In this document: in pieces, positions 12,043 through 23,339 of the stretch
How positions within the stretch are numbered: the first letter of the stretch is position 1
Layout: each line of letters starts with the position of its first letter
Origin: Lingula anatina
Lineage: Eukaryota > Brachiopoda > Lingulata > Lingulida > Lingulidae
Length of the DNA stretch: 47,888 nt
Reading direction: 5' to 3'
Assembly (NCBI RefSeq): GCF_001039355.2
Contig: NW_019774014.1
Span: 459,806 to 507,693, forward strand
Program-made: the position numbers and the translations under genes
Notes under the pieces: model-generated
Told to the model about the DNA's origin: nothing
What the model saw: the letters and a program-made list of their open reading frames with translations, nothing else
The model's database searches: none

Positions 12043-15000
12043 ATGCCAAAGCTGACATACTCTCCAGTACTTAAAGTGTTCGCTGTCACCCTGGGTCTGC
12101 TGGAGACAGGTTTGTACACTGTCAGTGTCACGGGTTGGCCCTCACTTGTCTATATCTTCAGGGACGCAGGCTTCCACATCGACCTCTGCGGAGCTAACTT
12201 GACAACGGACGCCAACTGGTCAGTCTCTGGGGATAGTGGGCATCAGGGTAGCCCTGGCTGTCCGGAACAGGAGCAGGGTCTAAACCTGGTCTACACTGTG
12301 GCTATATCGTTACAGGTTGTGCTGCCTGCTCTGGGTTATTTCTACGACCATTATGGTGTGATCCGCACCCGAGTATTGTCCATGTAAGTTGAGATGTTAA
12401 TATTAAGAATGTGTACAGAAACGTACCAGGAGTCAGAATGAAAGTTTCTCAACACTAGAGACCAGAAATACACAATAAAGCATTTTAGATGACATACTGT
12501 CCCTGATTTATATAAAAAACTTTGTATTCTGTATCAATAAATCCTTCTTCAAGAGGAAAACAACTAATGTTATTGGACTATTTAAATGCTGCTCTTTAAA
12601 TCAAGATAAAGTTGCAGTCTTCTTTGGGAATATGACTTGAATTTAAATAAGAAATACGATATGTATAAATAGTGGGTTAATAGTTGATGGATCGTCTCAC
12701 TATATCGAGTCTCGCATTGTGTACTCGTCTTTGGCTCTAGTAAGTGGAGCACCCATTGTCACCACAAAGAAATGGCGTAAAAGAGATGCTTGAAGCGTAC
12801 AGGGGAAAACGACAGTGGCTGAATAGTGTTTGGATGGAGCGAAATAGATACAGTGAAAACGTTGCATAATAATAGAATCTGCTGTATGGGCCCTTACAAA
12901 ATATAATTCGTACAGTGTTAGCTCACCCCTTGAGAAGTGCTACAAGTTTATTCCTCTAACCTTGGTCTCTGTTACTTTCGCCAAAGAGTGGACTTGGGTA
13001 TGTTATTAGAGATCAGGGCCCCGTAACTCTAAAACATCGCGCATTGCGACCGAGCGCAAGCGTCTCGATTCCATAACTCGCCCATACTTGCCCCATATAA
13101 TACACTGTAGCTTCTATGTGATATCGCTATTCGCAATACGCGTTGCTTTCGAGTTACGGGGCCCAGGGCGAAATTGAATTAGCGGACGTCAGGGATCGTG
13201 TGAGTGCAGTCTCTATTTCAGGCCTACCCAACTACCAGACTGGGCACCGAATGATCCTGAATTCACCGGTAGATCAGACCACACTACCCGTTTTCTAGGT
13301 GTGTGTCAGATCGCATTACACAGTATCAGACGCGACACCGCTCTTGCCTAGTACGCGATGTGATAGTAACGATTCTAAGCGGGGTTGAAAAGCATTGCAT
13401 CACCACTCAAAATTTGTTCAGGGTATGATACTGTGTAACGCTTAGCAAGTTAAGATGCTGACACTCGTTTTCGTTAATGAACCGACAGAGTGCAGCACCA
13501 GCAGCAACATGCGTTAGAGTTTATTTATTATATTTTTATTTTATACATCAGTTTTCAATTAAAGCTAAATCAAATTATAACAAACCACCGTCATTTGCAT
13601 TTTCTGGCATAAACCACAGTGTTTACATTACCGGAACGTGATAATCCTGAATTCTTTTTTCTTAAGGTTTACAACATCTTTATCTTTGCAGACTTTTCAA
13701 CGTTGGTGGATGCTTCCTCATTGCCTTTTCTGAACCAGGTAACTATGTTATATCGCTGATTCTGTTTTTAAACTTTAAACTTTAAAAAATATTAAAATAT
13801 GTAAACACATGTGTATGTGAATATGTAGTCCACACAGGGTATAGAAATAAATCATAGACATATAACACACACAAAATTAAGGTAGCCGTTGCTTTGCCAG
13901 GTTCACTTTGGGACTTCCTTAATGATATTTACATTTGGTAGTGCTTCTCTTAATCCTTCATCATTGTCTGCTATGTTCGCCCTCTATACATGTAGAAAAC
14001 CATTTAATGATAAACACTAAAACTAATTTGGCAAACTGTGGATAATTTTTTTCAAATTGCTAACGTGAACATTATTCTTTGTGTGTTTTAGGACTGGAAT
14101 GGCTCCTGTATCCGGGTGCAACCCTCCATTTCCTGGGGGGTGGGATGCTAATGACTACAGACATGCAGCTAACGTCTTTATTCCCTGCTAAGAAATCCTT
14201 TATTGCCACTCTTGTCTCTGGTGCAGCCGACATGAGCAACTTCAGCTTTGTGTTGGTCAAGGTAAATTGCAACGATTTCCCAGAGTTTTACATAAGATTT
14301 GAATAAAAATAGTGTCTCTTCGAAATGCACAACATTTCGACAACAAAGATGCAGACCTGTAAACAGCTAATCCACTCATGGACAATTTCTTTTTTGTGCC
14401 CATCTCCAGTTGGCGTATGACGCCGGGATACCGTACCGTCTGTCTTTGATTGCCATGGGGTGTGGAACACTTGTCATTGCCACCGCCACCACCATTGTGC
14501 TGCCACCTCGTGAGTCAATGTCAGACAATGACAAGGACAGACAACCGGATGCCAGTGACATCAAATGCTCTGACAGCCGCCTGGTGTCCTGCAGTGAGAC
14601 GATCTACGTCATTTCTCCAGTGGACTCCGAGGTATCTGCCGAATCTTCAAGTGGCACAAAAGTATGTATAACAGTACTGCTTAATCATTTTGAAATGTTC
14701 AGTTAAACTTACAATTATGCAAATGATACCATCACCGATTAATTAAAATTAAACAATTTAACCTAATATAATTGAACATATGTCCAACTTTTCTTTTCGA
14801 TGAATCCGTCCAATTTCTATCACATTAATGGATACTAAGAACAGAGAAGATGCTGGCTTTTGGGATAACCCTGCTGTAGAAGTTGATCCAGAAATCACAG
14901 ACGACCCAGGTGGAATTTTGACAAGTTTCCCACGTGGTGACACATCACACTTTTCAAACTGTGGCACATCGAAGAAAAACGCCGAGATAAGTGGACAAAC

Positions 15001-16780
15001 AGCCCTTGAAAGCGGAAGAGTAGATATTGCCTGTATAACCGGCCAAGCGAGGCCTTCCACAGAAATGGTCGGCTCATCTGTTTCCAAGGCGGGCCAGGAT
15101 TCTGGCACCAAAAATGAAAAACGCCTGCCATTCAGTGTCGTGTTGAAGAGCGCCATGTTTTGGATGACACAGCTTTGGTTTTGCGGAAATTCCTTCTTGA
15201 TTGTTTCATATTTCGGCAGCTTTAATGCCATGATAGACTTCAGATCATACGGGAATGTTAATGCAAGTAAGTACATATATATCTTTACCTACTTCAATTA
15301 AGACCACTAAAATAGAAACGAACGCTTTCTATAGCTACATATAGGCCTATTATCGATATGCTGATACATGCATACGTTCAAAGAGTAGTTTCAACACATC
15401 TGTTTTATTTTTTTATTTGGACTGAAAAAAAATTGACTTATTAATAGTTGTTTCCTGGCTGCTTTCATGTCTGGACTTCAGTTATATTTACGTTTATTCA
15501 CAAGAACATAACGCTGCAGCACACCTGTCAGTCGCGAAGTCATGTTTCGATTAATCAAAGCAATGCCGGTGTCACGAAACTGAGGGTCCGTGTGACAGAA
15601 AGTCCGCCCTCCATATAGTTATAATGGCTAGGGTTAATTTGACCTAAGTAGGTCAGAATCTAGAGCCAGGCTCATCTGTACAAATAAATAGGAAGCGGAC
15701 TCTCTGTCATGGCGGACTCTCTGTCATGGGGGACTTTCTGATACATGACACCGGTAAGTAAATTGTTACCCCAATGGCGTCATGCATGCCTCAGGCCCCC
15801 GTTTCACAAAAAAACTTAAGTCGGTTTCCCTGACTTAGGGCTTGGTAACCAACGTAATTAAGTCGTTACGTCATTAAGTCCCGTTTCACAAAGAATCTAA
15901 AAGGTTGCTTACGTCGTTTTTTTCTTAGCTGTAAGTCGACGATGTCAAGCCTCCTCGGGAGGAGACTTAAGTCGGCAAGCTCAACTAAAACTCGGTAAAT
16001 GAGAGCATAAACAACAAAAATTTGGAAAGAACATACCTCCTTCAAGATATTGTGTTATAATATCCTTGAATAGCACTGAAATTTATGGAATATTAAAATA
16101 AAAAATAAAATTCCACTTTACCCAGCCGATCGCGTGTTTGTTTATGTTTTTGACCGCTAGACGTCCCTCAGTAGTGTTCCACGACAAGCTAATGTTTAAC
16201 TGTTACTTTGAAGTTGTATTGGAGTTAAACTTATCAATAAAGTTCAAAAACAAACTTTGTTTGTGTTTTGGCTGACTTTTATTGTTGATAAACGATCGTT
16301 CTCGGCCGAAAGCGGCCATGAAACGTCATGTCTTGTGAAACTTTTGCAATTTTACACCTCCTTTTCTTGAAGAGTTTCTCGTGCGCGTCGACTACGGTAA
16401 GCACGCCAAGCTAAGACGTTAGATTCTTTGTGAAACACTCCTAGTCGACTTCAGCTAAGTCGACCTAGCTAGGACACCCAGCTCGAGTAAGACGTCTACG
16501 GATTTAAGATTCTTTGTGAAACGGGGGCCAGGGCTACGTTTTTTAATGTGTATCAAATGTATTGCCTTAAACAATATTTTGTTCAATTAGAAGCAGATTA
16601 TCATTTTTCTACATTTCAGTCAGCCATTACACCAATGTCTTTGGTTATCTACAGCTTGGTATCAGCATGCCTCTGGCCATATTTGCCGGCCATTTGGTCA
16701 ACAGACTGCACAGTGGCGAGGACAGAATACACGGTCTCCGTTTTTTTCTTCTCCCTCTCCATCTCTCTTTCTCTCTTCAT

Positions 16781-16829
<49 letters not shown>

Positions 16830-17710
16830 ATTTCACTCTCTCTCTGCCTCTTTCTCTGACTGAGCAAATCTTTGCATGGATGGACATCTGCATAATTTTA
16901 GGATAATGCAGCCTGTGTACAATATGAACAGGAGATAAACACAACTCATGCAAAACCTGCTGTACGAGTCAAGTATTGAAGTCACACGTGTTTTGGTTTA
17001 ATGGTACATGCAGTGGCGGATTCAGAGGTGGGCCAGCGGGATCCTAGCCCCCCCCCCCCCCCTTCGGTTTCTGAAAAAATCATACTGATATTCCCCTCTT
17101 GGAATTAAAATTTTGACCAGCTGATTTATAATTCTTAACCGTTCCAAATGGCACTGTTTGCCCTCCCAAAACACCCCAAAGTGGACCTAGGGTCGACTTT
17201 GCATCCGAGGCCTGTCAATCCTGAAAAATCGGACCCCCTCTTGAAATAATCCTGGATGCACCCCTAACATGTATGTCCCTTTCAGCTGAACCAAAGACGT
17301 TCATTGGTCCATTTCTAGTCACGTGTACGTCGGGACTGCTGCTGTGGGTGACATGCGCAGTGCCGGTATTGGAGGTCCACTACGTGGCCATGCTTCTTCA
17401 CTGTGTACTGCGGACATTCACGTACGGGGTGCACCTCGCGTTCCTTGTGTTTGCGTAAGTATACTTCCCTATTGCTTGACTGTACATGTATCATGTTGCT
17501 ATATGTATATTGATTGTTATGTATTATCAGTCAGTTTACTTCCAATAAAACATCCAAGTTAAGTTTCTGGCTCGTTGGTCACCTTGTAACTCTATAGTCA
17601 GTCACAGGGGTGTTTCATCACTGAGGTTATGTTACTGCTTTTAGAGCTGGATTTAATTCTCTGTTAACCTTGATTATAACGGGTAGTTGCGCTAGATATG
17701 CAATTTCAAG

Positions 17711-17751
<41 letters not shown>

Positions 17752-17753
17752 GC

Positions 17754-17803
<50 letters not shown>

Positions 17804-18948
17804 CAGCAACAACAATAAAAATAAAAATAATAATATATTATTATTATTGTTTTTATTATTATTATTATTAATTCTTGTTGTTTTTGTTTATGTGCTGTTG
17901 AGAGAGACATCCGTAGATATCTCATAAGAACGGGGCTTACTAAATTCTATACTAGTACAAAGCTTATATAAAATCGAATGTAGCAGCACAGTGCAGTCAT
18001 TTACTTTTATATTACGCAGCAAAGACACGTCTCACAATTGAATAATATATTTTTCAGTTTTCCACACGAACATTTTGGGAAAGTATTTAGTACTCAGCGG
18101 GCCATAATGACGGCGGTCACTGCTGTACAGTACATCATGTTCTCCTGGCTGAAGAATGGGCTCAATAGTGACCCACTTTATGTAAGTACGGCATAGGATT
18201 GTTTTCAGTCATTTCTCAAAATAGGTTATTTTTATAATCTACATAACTAGCATAATGCGCATCTTCTATAAAGCGATCTATATATGTTAACTAATCAGAG
18301 TGCGTACCCTAGATATCAGACAGAGGGAAATACTACATAAGTGACAAATTAAAACGGGAAAATTGGGTACCTCTGTGTATTTAGAAACATCATTAATATA
18401 CATGAAAATTCCCAGAAACAAGCCTAAAATCTTAAACCCATTAGTAGGTAAATCTAACTAATGGGGGGGGGGGGGGGGGGGTTGATCTACCTGATATTTA
18501 TAAGAGGGTCCTGGCCGCTATACCACCTAGCGGTCAGTGAGTGTGAACAACTACTCACGTCAGCCTGATGAAAGCCTTCGACCAGGTTGGCCGTAAGCTA
18601 ACGGTACGGACAATTTTAGGCTTGTGTCTGGGAATTTTCATGTTTATCAACTACCAAGCTAATGAACATTTTTGCTCATATCATTAATATTGTTTTATTT
18701 TATCGCTGTGCTAGATTGCTCCATATTTATAACTACCATATTCTGCTCAGAGATCTTCTTCGTGCATGAATAGCTTTCACAGTGGATGATGGTGGTCAGA
18801 TACCGCTGTGCTATGAATCTTATCTACATGTGTTGAAAATCTTCATTTTCATTATTTTCAGTTCAGTCTAACTTTATGTGGAATAGCCTGTGCGACGCTC
18901 TGTCTTCCGTTCTATCTCATAAGACGCCCGGCCGTGTCGCAGACATGA
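12043..18948 (+). CDS. SLC43A3-like: SLC43-type major-facilitator transporter (nine exons, 576 aa)
   Basis: Plasma-membrane MFS carrier. SLC43 members move large neutral amino acids (A1, A2) or purine nucleobases (A3). Exons: 12043-12383, 13692-13738, 14092-14261, 14410-14661, 14840-15266, 16620-16733, 17286-17454, 18058-18181, 18862-18948. All introns are GT-AG, phases agree at every junction, and the 1731-nt total gives 577 codons ending in TGA. TM1 ends in GWPSLVYIF, the SLC43 signature. After TM2 the MFS motif A-like GYFYDHYG...R follows. LEWLLYPGATLHFLGGGML, YTNVFGYLQLGISMPL and FPHEHFGKVF are further family landmarks. A long polar cytosolic loop (exons 4 and 5, acidic, Ser-rich) lies mid-protein. 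The exon 6 donor (G|GTCTCC) is weak but phase-consistent and runs into a (CT)n tract. Substrate is not decidable; A3 is the closest impression only. Confidence 0.9.
13016..13164. mobile_element. 149-bp miniature inverted-repeat element
   Basis: Ends are GGGCCCCGTAACTC and its perfect reverse complement GAGTTACGGGGCCC. No coding content. It lies in intron 1 of the SLC43-type gene. Its termini resemble those of the larger element at 15794-16529 (GGCCCCCGT...), suggesting related transposases. Target-site duplication unclear. Confidence 0.75.
15566..15754. mobile_element. CCGGTGTCA miniature, copy 1
   Basis: Terminal inverted repeats CCGGTGTCACG and CATGACACCGG. The internal sequence is shared with a second copy at 29059-29213: GAAACTGAGGGT, AAAGTCCGCCCT, GGAAGCGGACTCTCTG. 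A short internal duplication (GCGGACTCTCTGTCATGG) makes this copy longer. It lies in intron 5 of the SLC43-type gene, 39 bp from another element. Confidence 0.8.
15794..16529. mobile_element. 736-bp element with two nested layers of inverted repeats
   Basis: Outer ends GGCCCCCGTTTCACAAA and TTTGTGAAACGGGGGCC. A second inverted pair lies inside: CGTTTCACAAAGAATCTAA near 15883 and TTAGATTCTTTGTGAAACAC near 16419. Several AAGTCGAC-type direct and inverted motifs sit between. The centre (about 16228-16290) has a further hairpin (TTATCAATAAA ... TTTATTGTTGATAA). No coding capacity. It occupies intron 5 of the SLC43-type gene. Confidence 0.75.
16741..16858. repeat. (CT)n microsatellite at an exon-intron border
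   Basis: Pyrimidine tract of about 115 bp, largely (TC)n, starting eight bases past the donor of exon 6. Open frames on both strands here (poly Ser-Leu, poly Arg-Glu) are artefacts. Confidence 0.9.
17011..17266. mobile_element. 256-bp GTGGCGGAT miniature (hAT-like ends)
   Basis: Left end CAGTGGCGGATTCAG; right end, read in reverse complement, TAGGGGTGCATCCAG. Both ends are flanked by ACATG, a possible target duplication of at least five bases. A C14 run lies inside. It ends 19 bp before exon 7 of the SLC43-type gene. Confidence 0.7.
17712..17875. repeat. (AAT)n / (TTA)n inverted microsatellite
   Basis: A long run of AAT units with CAA interruptions turns into TTATTATT at about 17835, so the two halves can pair as a long hairpin. 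It lies in intron 7 of the SLC43-type gene. Poly-Asn, poly-Leu and poly-Tyr open frames here are artefacts. Confidence 0.9.
18463..18481 (+). repeat. poly(G) run
   Basis: About 19 consecutive G bases in intron 8. Length may be unreliable in an assembly. Confidence 0.85.
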
Positions 18949-18950
18949 AA

Positions 18951-19194
18951 TGACATACCTGATGCTGAGACTGCATTATAACAGATTATGTTAGTTGTCT
19001 CAGAATATAAGTTACATACCTAATGCTGAGACTGCTTAATAACAGATTGTGTTAGTTGTCTCAGAATATAAGTGACATACCTGATGTTGAGACTACTTAA
19101 TAACAGATTGTGTTAGTTGTCTCAGAATAGAAATGACATACCTAATACTGAGACTGTTTGACAGCAGAATGCGTTTGGTGTCTCAGACAAGACG
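18951..19194. repeat. 61-bp minisatellite in the SLC43-type 3' UTR
   Basis: Four units start at 18951, 19012, 19073 and 19134, each opening TGACATACC or TTACATACC and ending with GTCTCAGAATATAAG-like sequence. The array starts two bases after the stop codon. A further degenerate relative lies near 19536-19575. A candidate polyadenylation signal AATAAA follows at 19426. Confidence 0.9.
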
Positions 19195-20750
19195 TTACAA
19201 AGTCAATGATAACGGAGTTGGCTTTGTAGGCATATATTTAGAGACGATATATTTTTACCGAAACGAATTTGCTGTTCCGAGTTGATGAGATAACAGCAAC
19301 GTTCTTTGGAGTGAAAATTGTAGTATTGTTTTCAAACAAACCCCCTCACCCGAACAGCTATCAACACCTTTTTATCGCCCATTTAATCACATTAATCACA
19401 TCTCCAAAACAAGCAAAAATATAACAATAAATAAATAAATGTTAAACAAAAAATAAAAAAGCATAGTTAAACCGAAATCTGACATTCTGTTTTAGTTTAC
19501 AGCCCATTCATCGACTAAAGCGTCTTGGCTAACCGTGCTGGCAGACTGCGTTAAACATCTCAGACAAGACGTGACATTGTCGACTTGACTACCTCAAATC
19601 TCACAGGGGGTCTTTATTTATTGTCGTAACAGTATACATACAGAGGGCACTGTGATCAGTGGTGCGATTTGATGGCGGATTACGTAAGGTGATTCAGACA
19701 GACAACGGCATACATGCCTCAACTACGTAGATAGATATTTTATTTGAATTTATTTTAGAGATAGACATTTTATTTTGAATTTTATTAAAATAGCAGAAAC
19801 ACGAAATTAAAATAAATACTTTATCTTTACATAGATAGATATTCTTTTTTATAGATATATATTTTATTCTGAAATGTTAGCAGAAACACACGAAATAAAT
19901 ATTTTCTCTTTCACAATATCAGCAAGTTAAGCAATCAAAATAGAGAAAAGAAGCATATTTACACATCATAAGTATATTTTCTTGCTGAAAAACGTGACTG
20001 TTCCGAAATCCAATTTAATAAAAATCTCTCCCACGCCAGCTATGAGCAGACAACCACACCGAACATGTACTACAGTTTGTACGCTCCCGCACACACATAC
20101 AATTTTCATAAAGAACCCTTGTCAAGAGACCTTTTTGCACAAGGTCATGAGATGGCATATAAAATCTGACTGCTACAATTCGTTCATGAATGCTGTTTAG
20201 CGTCAATTAATGTACATGCTGTTATGTTACCTATGCTGAGCATGGAGTTAGATTTTGTAACTGACATTTGCTACCCCTTCCACGCGCTCGGCTTTGTCAC
20301 TTTGCACATATCTATCGGTATCTCTGTTGGCTATATCTGCAGAGTATTCGTGTACGTAAAAGTTTCAATCTCTACATAAGGTGTAACAATGCATAAACGG
20401 TTTGTCTGATGTACCCTTCCTTTACTGAGCACACTAGTTGATACACTAGCTAACTGTATCCTCTACCCGGACCCAGCAGGCTCCTTGGACCAAGTTCTAC
20501 AAGACACAAGTCACTCAGCGTGGTTCCTCTGTCACATTACAGTCTTAAGAATCATTCGCGTAGTCAATTGGTAGTTATCAGGGAACGGTACATGTGACTA
20601 TGCGTTTAGCTTTTTTAATCCAATAGTTGTAGCTTATTTGCTCTAACAAAGGGAAATTTTTAAAAAAGTTTCAAATTTCCCTTGCTTATAATTGCCAATT
20701 TTATGAAAGTGGATTCCTATATCTGTCCTCCATCACCGCCTGCTTGTATG
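19195..20750. other. intergenic between convergent genes
   Basis: 3' region shared by the SLC43-type gene (plus) and the TauE/SafE-type gene (minus). It is AT-rich, and about 19728-19910 holds a diverged tandem duplication around 'AGATAGATATT...AGCAGAAACAC'. No exon recognised. Confidence 0.5.
19426..19431 (+). promoter_or_regulatory. candidate polyadenylation signal
   Basis: AATAAA (within AATAAATAAATAAATG), 480 bases past the SLC43-type stop codon. It lies in an AT-rich simple repeat, so the match is weakly informative. Confidence 0.35.
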
Positions 20751-23339
20751 TTAGATCTCTGTTATATTTTCATGGAGCTGCATTCTAGTTGTGTTTGGCT
20801 CTGTATCTTTGTTTTTGTCATTGATAGTTTTGTCCAACTCAGTCAAATCACCGACCTCGGCGGCTTTCTTTTCAGCGTCTTCGATGCTCCGCAGAAATCG
20901 TGTTCCCGCTCGCGTTAAGCAGAAAAAGAAAACGGCGCCAAACATGATTATCCCAGCAGACATGAGAACCAATTCGGTGCTTAAAGGCCGGACGATGGCG
21001 AACGCTGCAACTAAAGCAACGGTGTCCAGTACGTATATGAGGCCCGCAAGAACTAAGCGATGGAAATGGCTGCCGATGACAGAGCCAAGAGGAGCCCCAA
21101 AGATGACAACTGGAACACAAACAGCGACATACTGCCAGCACTCTCCGTCCACGTGGCCCATTATGACATGCCGCCAGAAGAGCCCAACCGAAGTGTTTCC
21201 CGCCATCAGCACGATGGAAGTGGGTGTGGCAATTTTCTCGCTGACGCGAAACAGAAGCGTAAGAACAGAAAAACTGCATATATCTAACCCACTACCGGCA
21301 AATGACGTAAATATACCACCGAAGAAACCAGTGAGAACCAGAACTATTCCCTTCCACCAGTTAAAGTTGGGTATTTTAGGGAAGGTGCGTCTTTTGTGAT
21401 AAATATTCAGCCCAAACAAGGCGAAAGCAAATGTAAACCAGATACATACAAAACTTAACTTCTTCTGCGCGGAGGTCAAGGCAGGGTCGACAATCTCAAA
21501 GCCAAAAACAACTCCAATGATTCCCCCAAAAGTTCCCAAGAAAATTGAATGCCATTCCAGTTGGATTTGCATGTAAATTAATGTGAAGGCCGCCGCCGTC
21601 ATTCCCACGGACTGGATGGCCACGGAGAAATCCCTGGCCACTGATGGAGGAATACCGAACGCTAAGGTCATCACTGGAAACGCTACGGCGCCCCCTCCCT
21701 CACTAGTCATTCCTGAAATATTTTATGAACTGATGTCATATGATAGGAGATATGATTTCCGTAAAATGTGTGATCAGTAAAATATATAAAATGGTGTGAT
21801 CGTTAGACTTGCTTCTGAAATTGAACTTGTCCTTGAAGTTAAATTTTTATACGGTCATATAGGCTGCCAAGCAGTTCCATGACCTTAAGTGATAGTTTTG
21901 TGTGGCTTAAATAATGGTTATATTTAATTTATATTTACATTGAACTTCATCCCAGAAAGAAAATAAAGTACGTCTATTCGCCGAGGAGAATATAAGGTTA
22001 TTTTAGTTGCACAAACCTGCTACCAAAGACCCAAACACCATTGTTATCGTCATGAAGTATTTCTCAGGAAACAAGTTCCAGTGATTGTGAGCCACCATGA
22101 CGGCCAGCCAAGCAGAGAGGACAATGACGGAGGGCATAACGACTGCCACAACGCGTCTGTAGCGTACCATTACCTTCTTGTACCACTTAGCGTCTTCTGG
22201 GAGACTCCTCAGAGCGTCTTCCTGGGTCGGCAGCAGCTGTTGGCCTGAAGGACACCGACACAAAGTACAGGTAGCAGGTCTTAATGTGTCAACTGGATGT
22301 CATAAGTAGGGATAATTTAAATACAAAATCTACTTATCTGTAAGACCGTGTTTGCATATAGGCACCTACTGTACTTGATGGGGGAAGATTAATTCTCTCC
22401 GTTCGTCTTTGCGCTCTTTTATCATATTGTTTTTTAGACCGAGGATGACTGATATGTCACTTTACAGTACCATTCTTCGTGTTTTCTTAATACAACAATA
22501 CACTACTATTTCAAGAAATAACTTGGACAAAAAATTCACCTTCCCAAAAATACTTTCTGATGAATACCCTTAATCTGAAGGGTCGTTTTCTCACGCAGCA
22601 ACGACAATAAGGAGAGGCGTGGTCGGTCACGTGGTCGGTGACGTGGTCGGAGACAACAGGTGGATTGCACTGAAATATGGATATTTTTTAGTTTTAACTT
22701 GGTATATTATTATATAGCGTATACATTAGATATGACGACGACAGATTTGAAGCCTCAGCTATCTGAAGCCATCTGAACTCCCTTCAGATTTCAAAAACAC
22801 GTGTAGACTGCTAACTGGGCAGTTTACTAATCTTATTCTTCATATCGTGCTTCAGGGTAACATATTATATGGTGAGGAGGTTGCACTGTAAATCCCCCTT
22901 CAGGTATGTCCTTTCCGAGATCGATACATTGACTACCGTCCAAAGCTTCTCTATTCCAACTCCGTATCAGCTTTATCTTTTAGAAGGGATAAATATTCGA
23001 GACACCATGTTTTTATCGTGTGATAAGCAAATAGTATATGTTATTGTTTTGTATTGTTTTGTGATTTTGCTGTCTGGTAAGAAGTAATTGGCAGGTGGCG
23101 CCATTACCTATCATACTAGTAATACTGACCGATGCATCAACGTCAGAATTGACCAATCAGAGTTAAGGACACATACCAGACTACAACGATATCAGATGAT
23201 GGTAATGCTGTAAATTATTTCAGATGTTACAATTAATACTTGCGTTTTCTGTTTCCCTCGACCCTTGTCCATGTGAACTATTGTCTGCCTCGTCTGTCTC
23301 CATTTTGTCTGACGTCATGTCCGTTTTTGGGTCACCCAT
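20751..23339 (-). CDS. TauE/SafE-family membrane transporter (three exons, 429 aa)
   Basis: Multi-pass membrane protein of the TauE/SafE family, whose bacterial members export sulfite or other sulfur-containing anions; animal members are poorly characterised. Exons on the minus strand: 23240-23339, 22017-22244, 20751-21712. Junction phases agree and the 1290-nt total is a multiple of three. The family's two half-repeats are visible: TSEGGGAVAFPVM (from about residue 112) and, later, FAGSGLDICSFSVLTLLFRV followed by PTSIVLMAGNTSVG. About nine hydrophobic segments follow a short polar N-terminus. The C-terminus is polar and charged. The first exon is inferred: its ATG follows an in-frame TGA and its donor GTATT gives the right phase, but it has no domain to prove it. 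A second ATG at 23318 is an alternative start. Substrate unknown. Confidence 0.85.

Noticed and set aside
16649-16906. Ser/Leu-rich and Arg/Glu-rich open frames
   Set aside because: Translation of the (CT)n microsatellite next to exon 6 of the SLC43-type gene.
17627-17927. Poly-Leu, poly-Asn and poly-Tyr open frames
   Set aside because: Translation of the (AAT)n/(TTA)n tract in an intron.
18951-19194. Possible CRISPR-like direct repeats
   Set aside because: Contiguous 61-bp tandem units without unique spacers, in a eukaryotic 3' UTR; the same applies to 44715-44930.
20791-21399. 202-codon plus-strand frame opposite the TauE/SafE-type exon
   Set aside because: Antisense shadow of a well-supported membrane-protein exon; its composition follows from the reverse complement.
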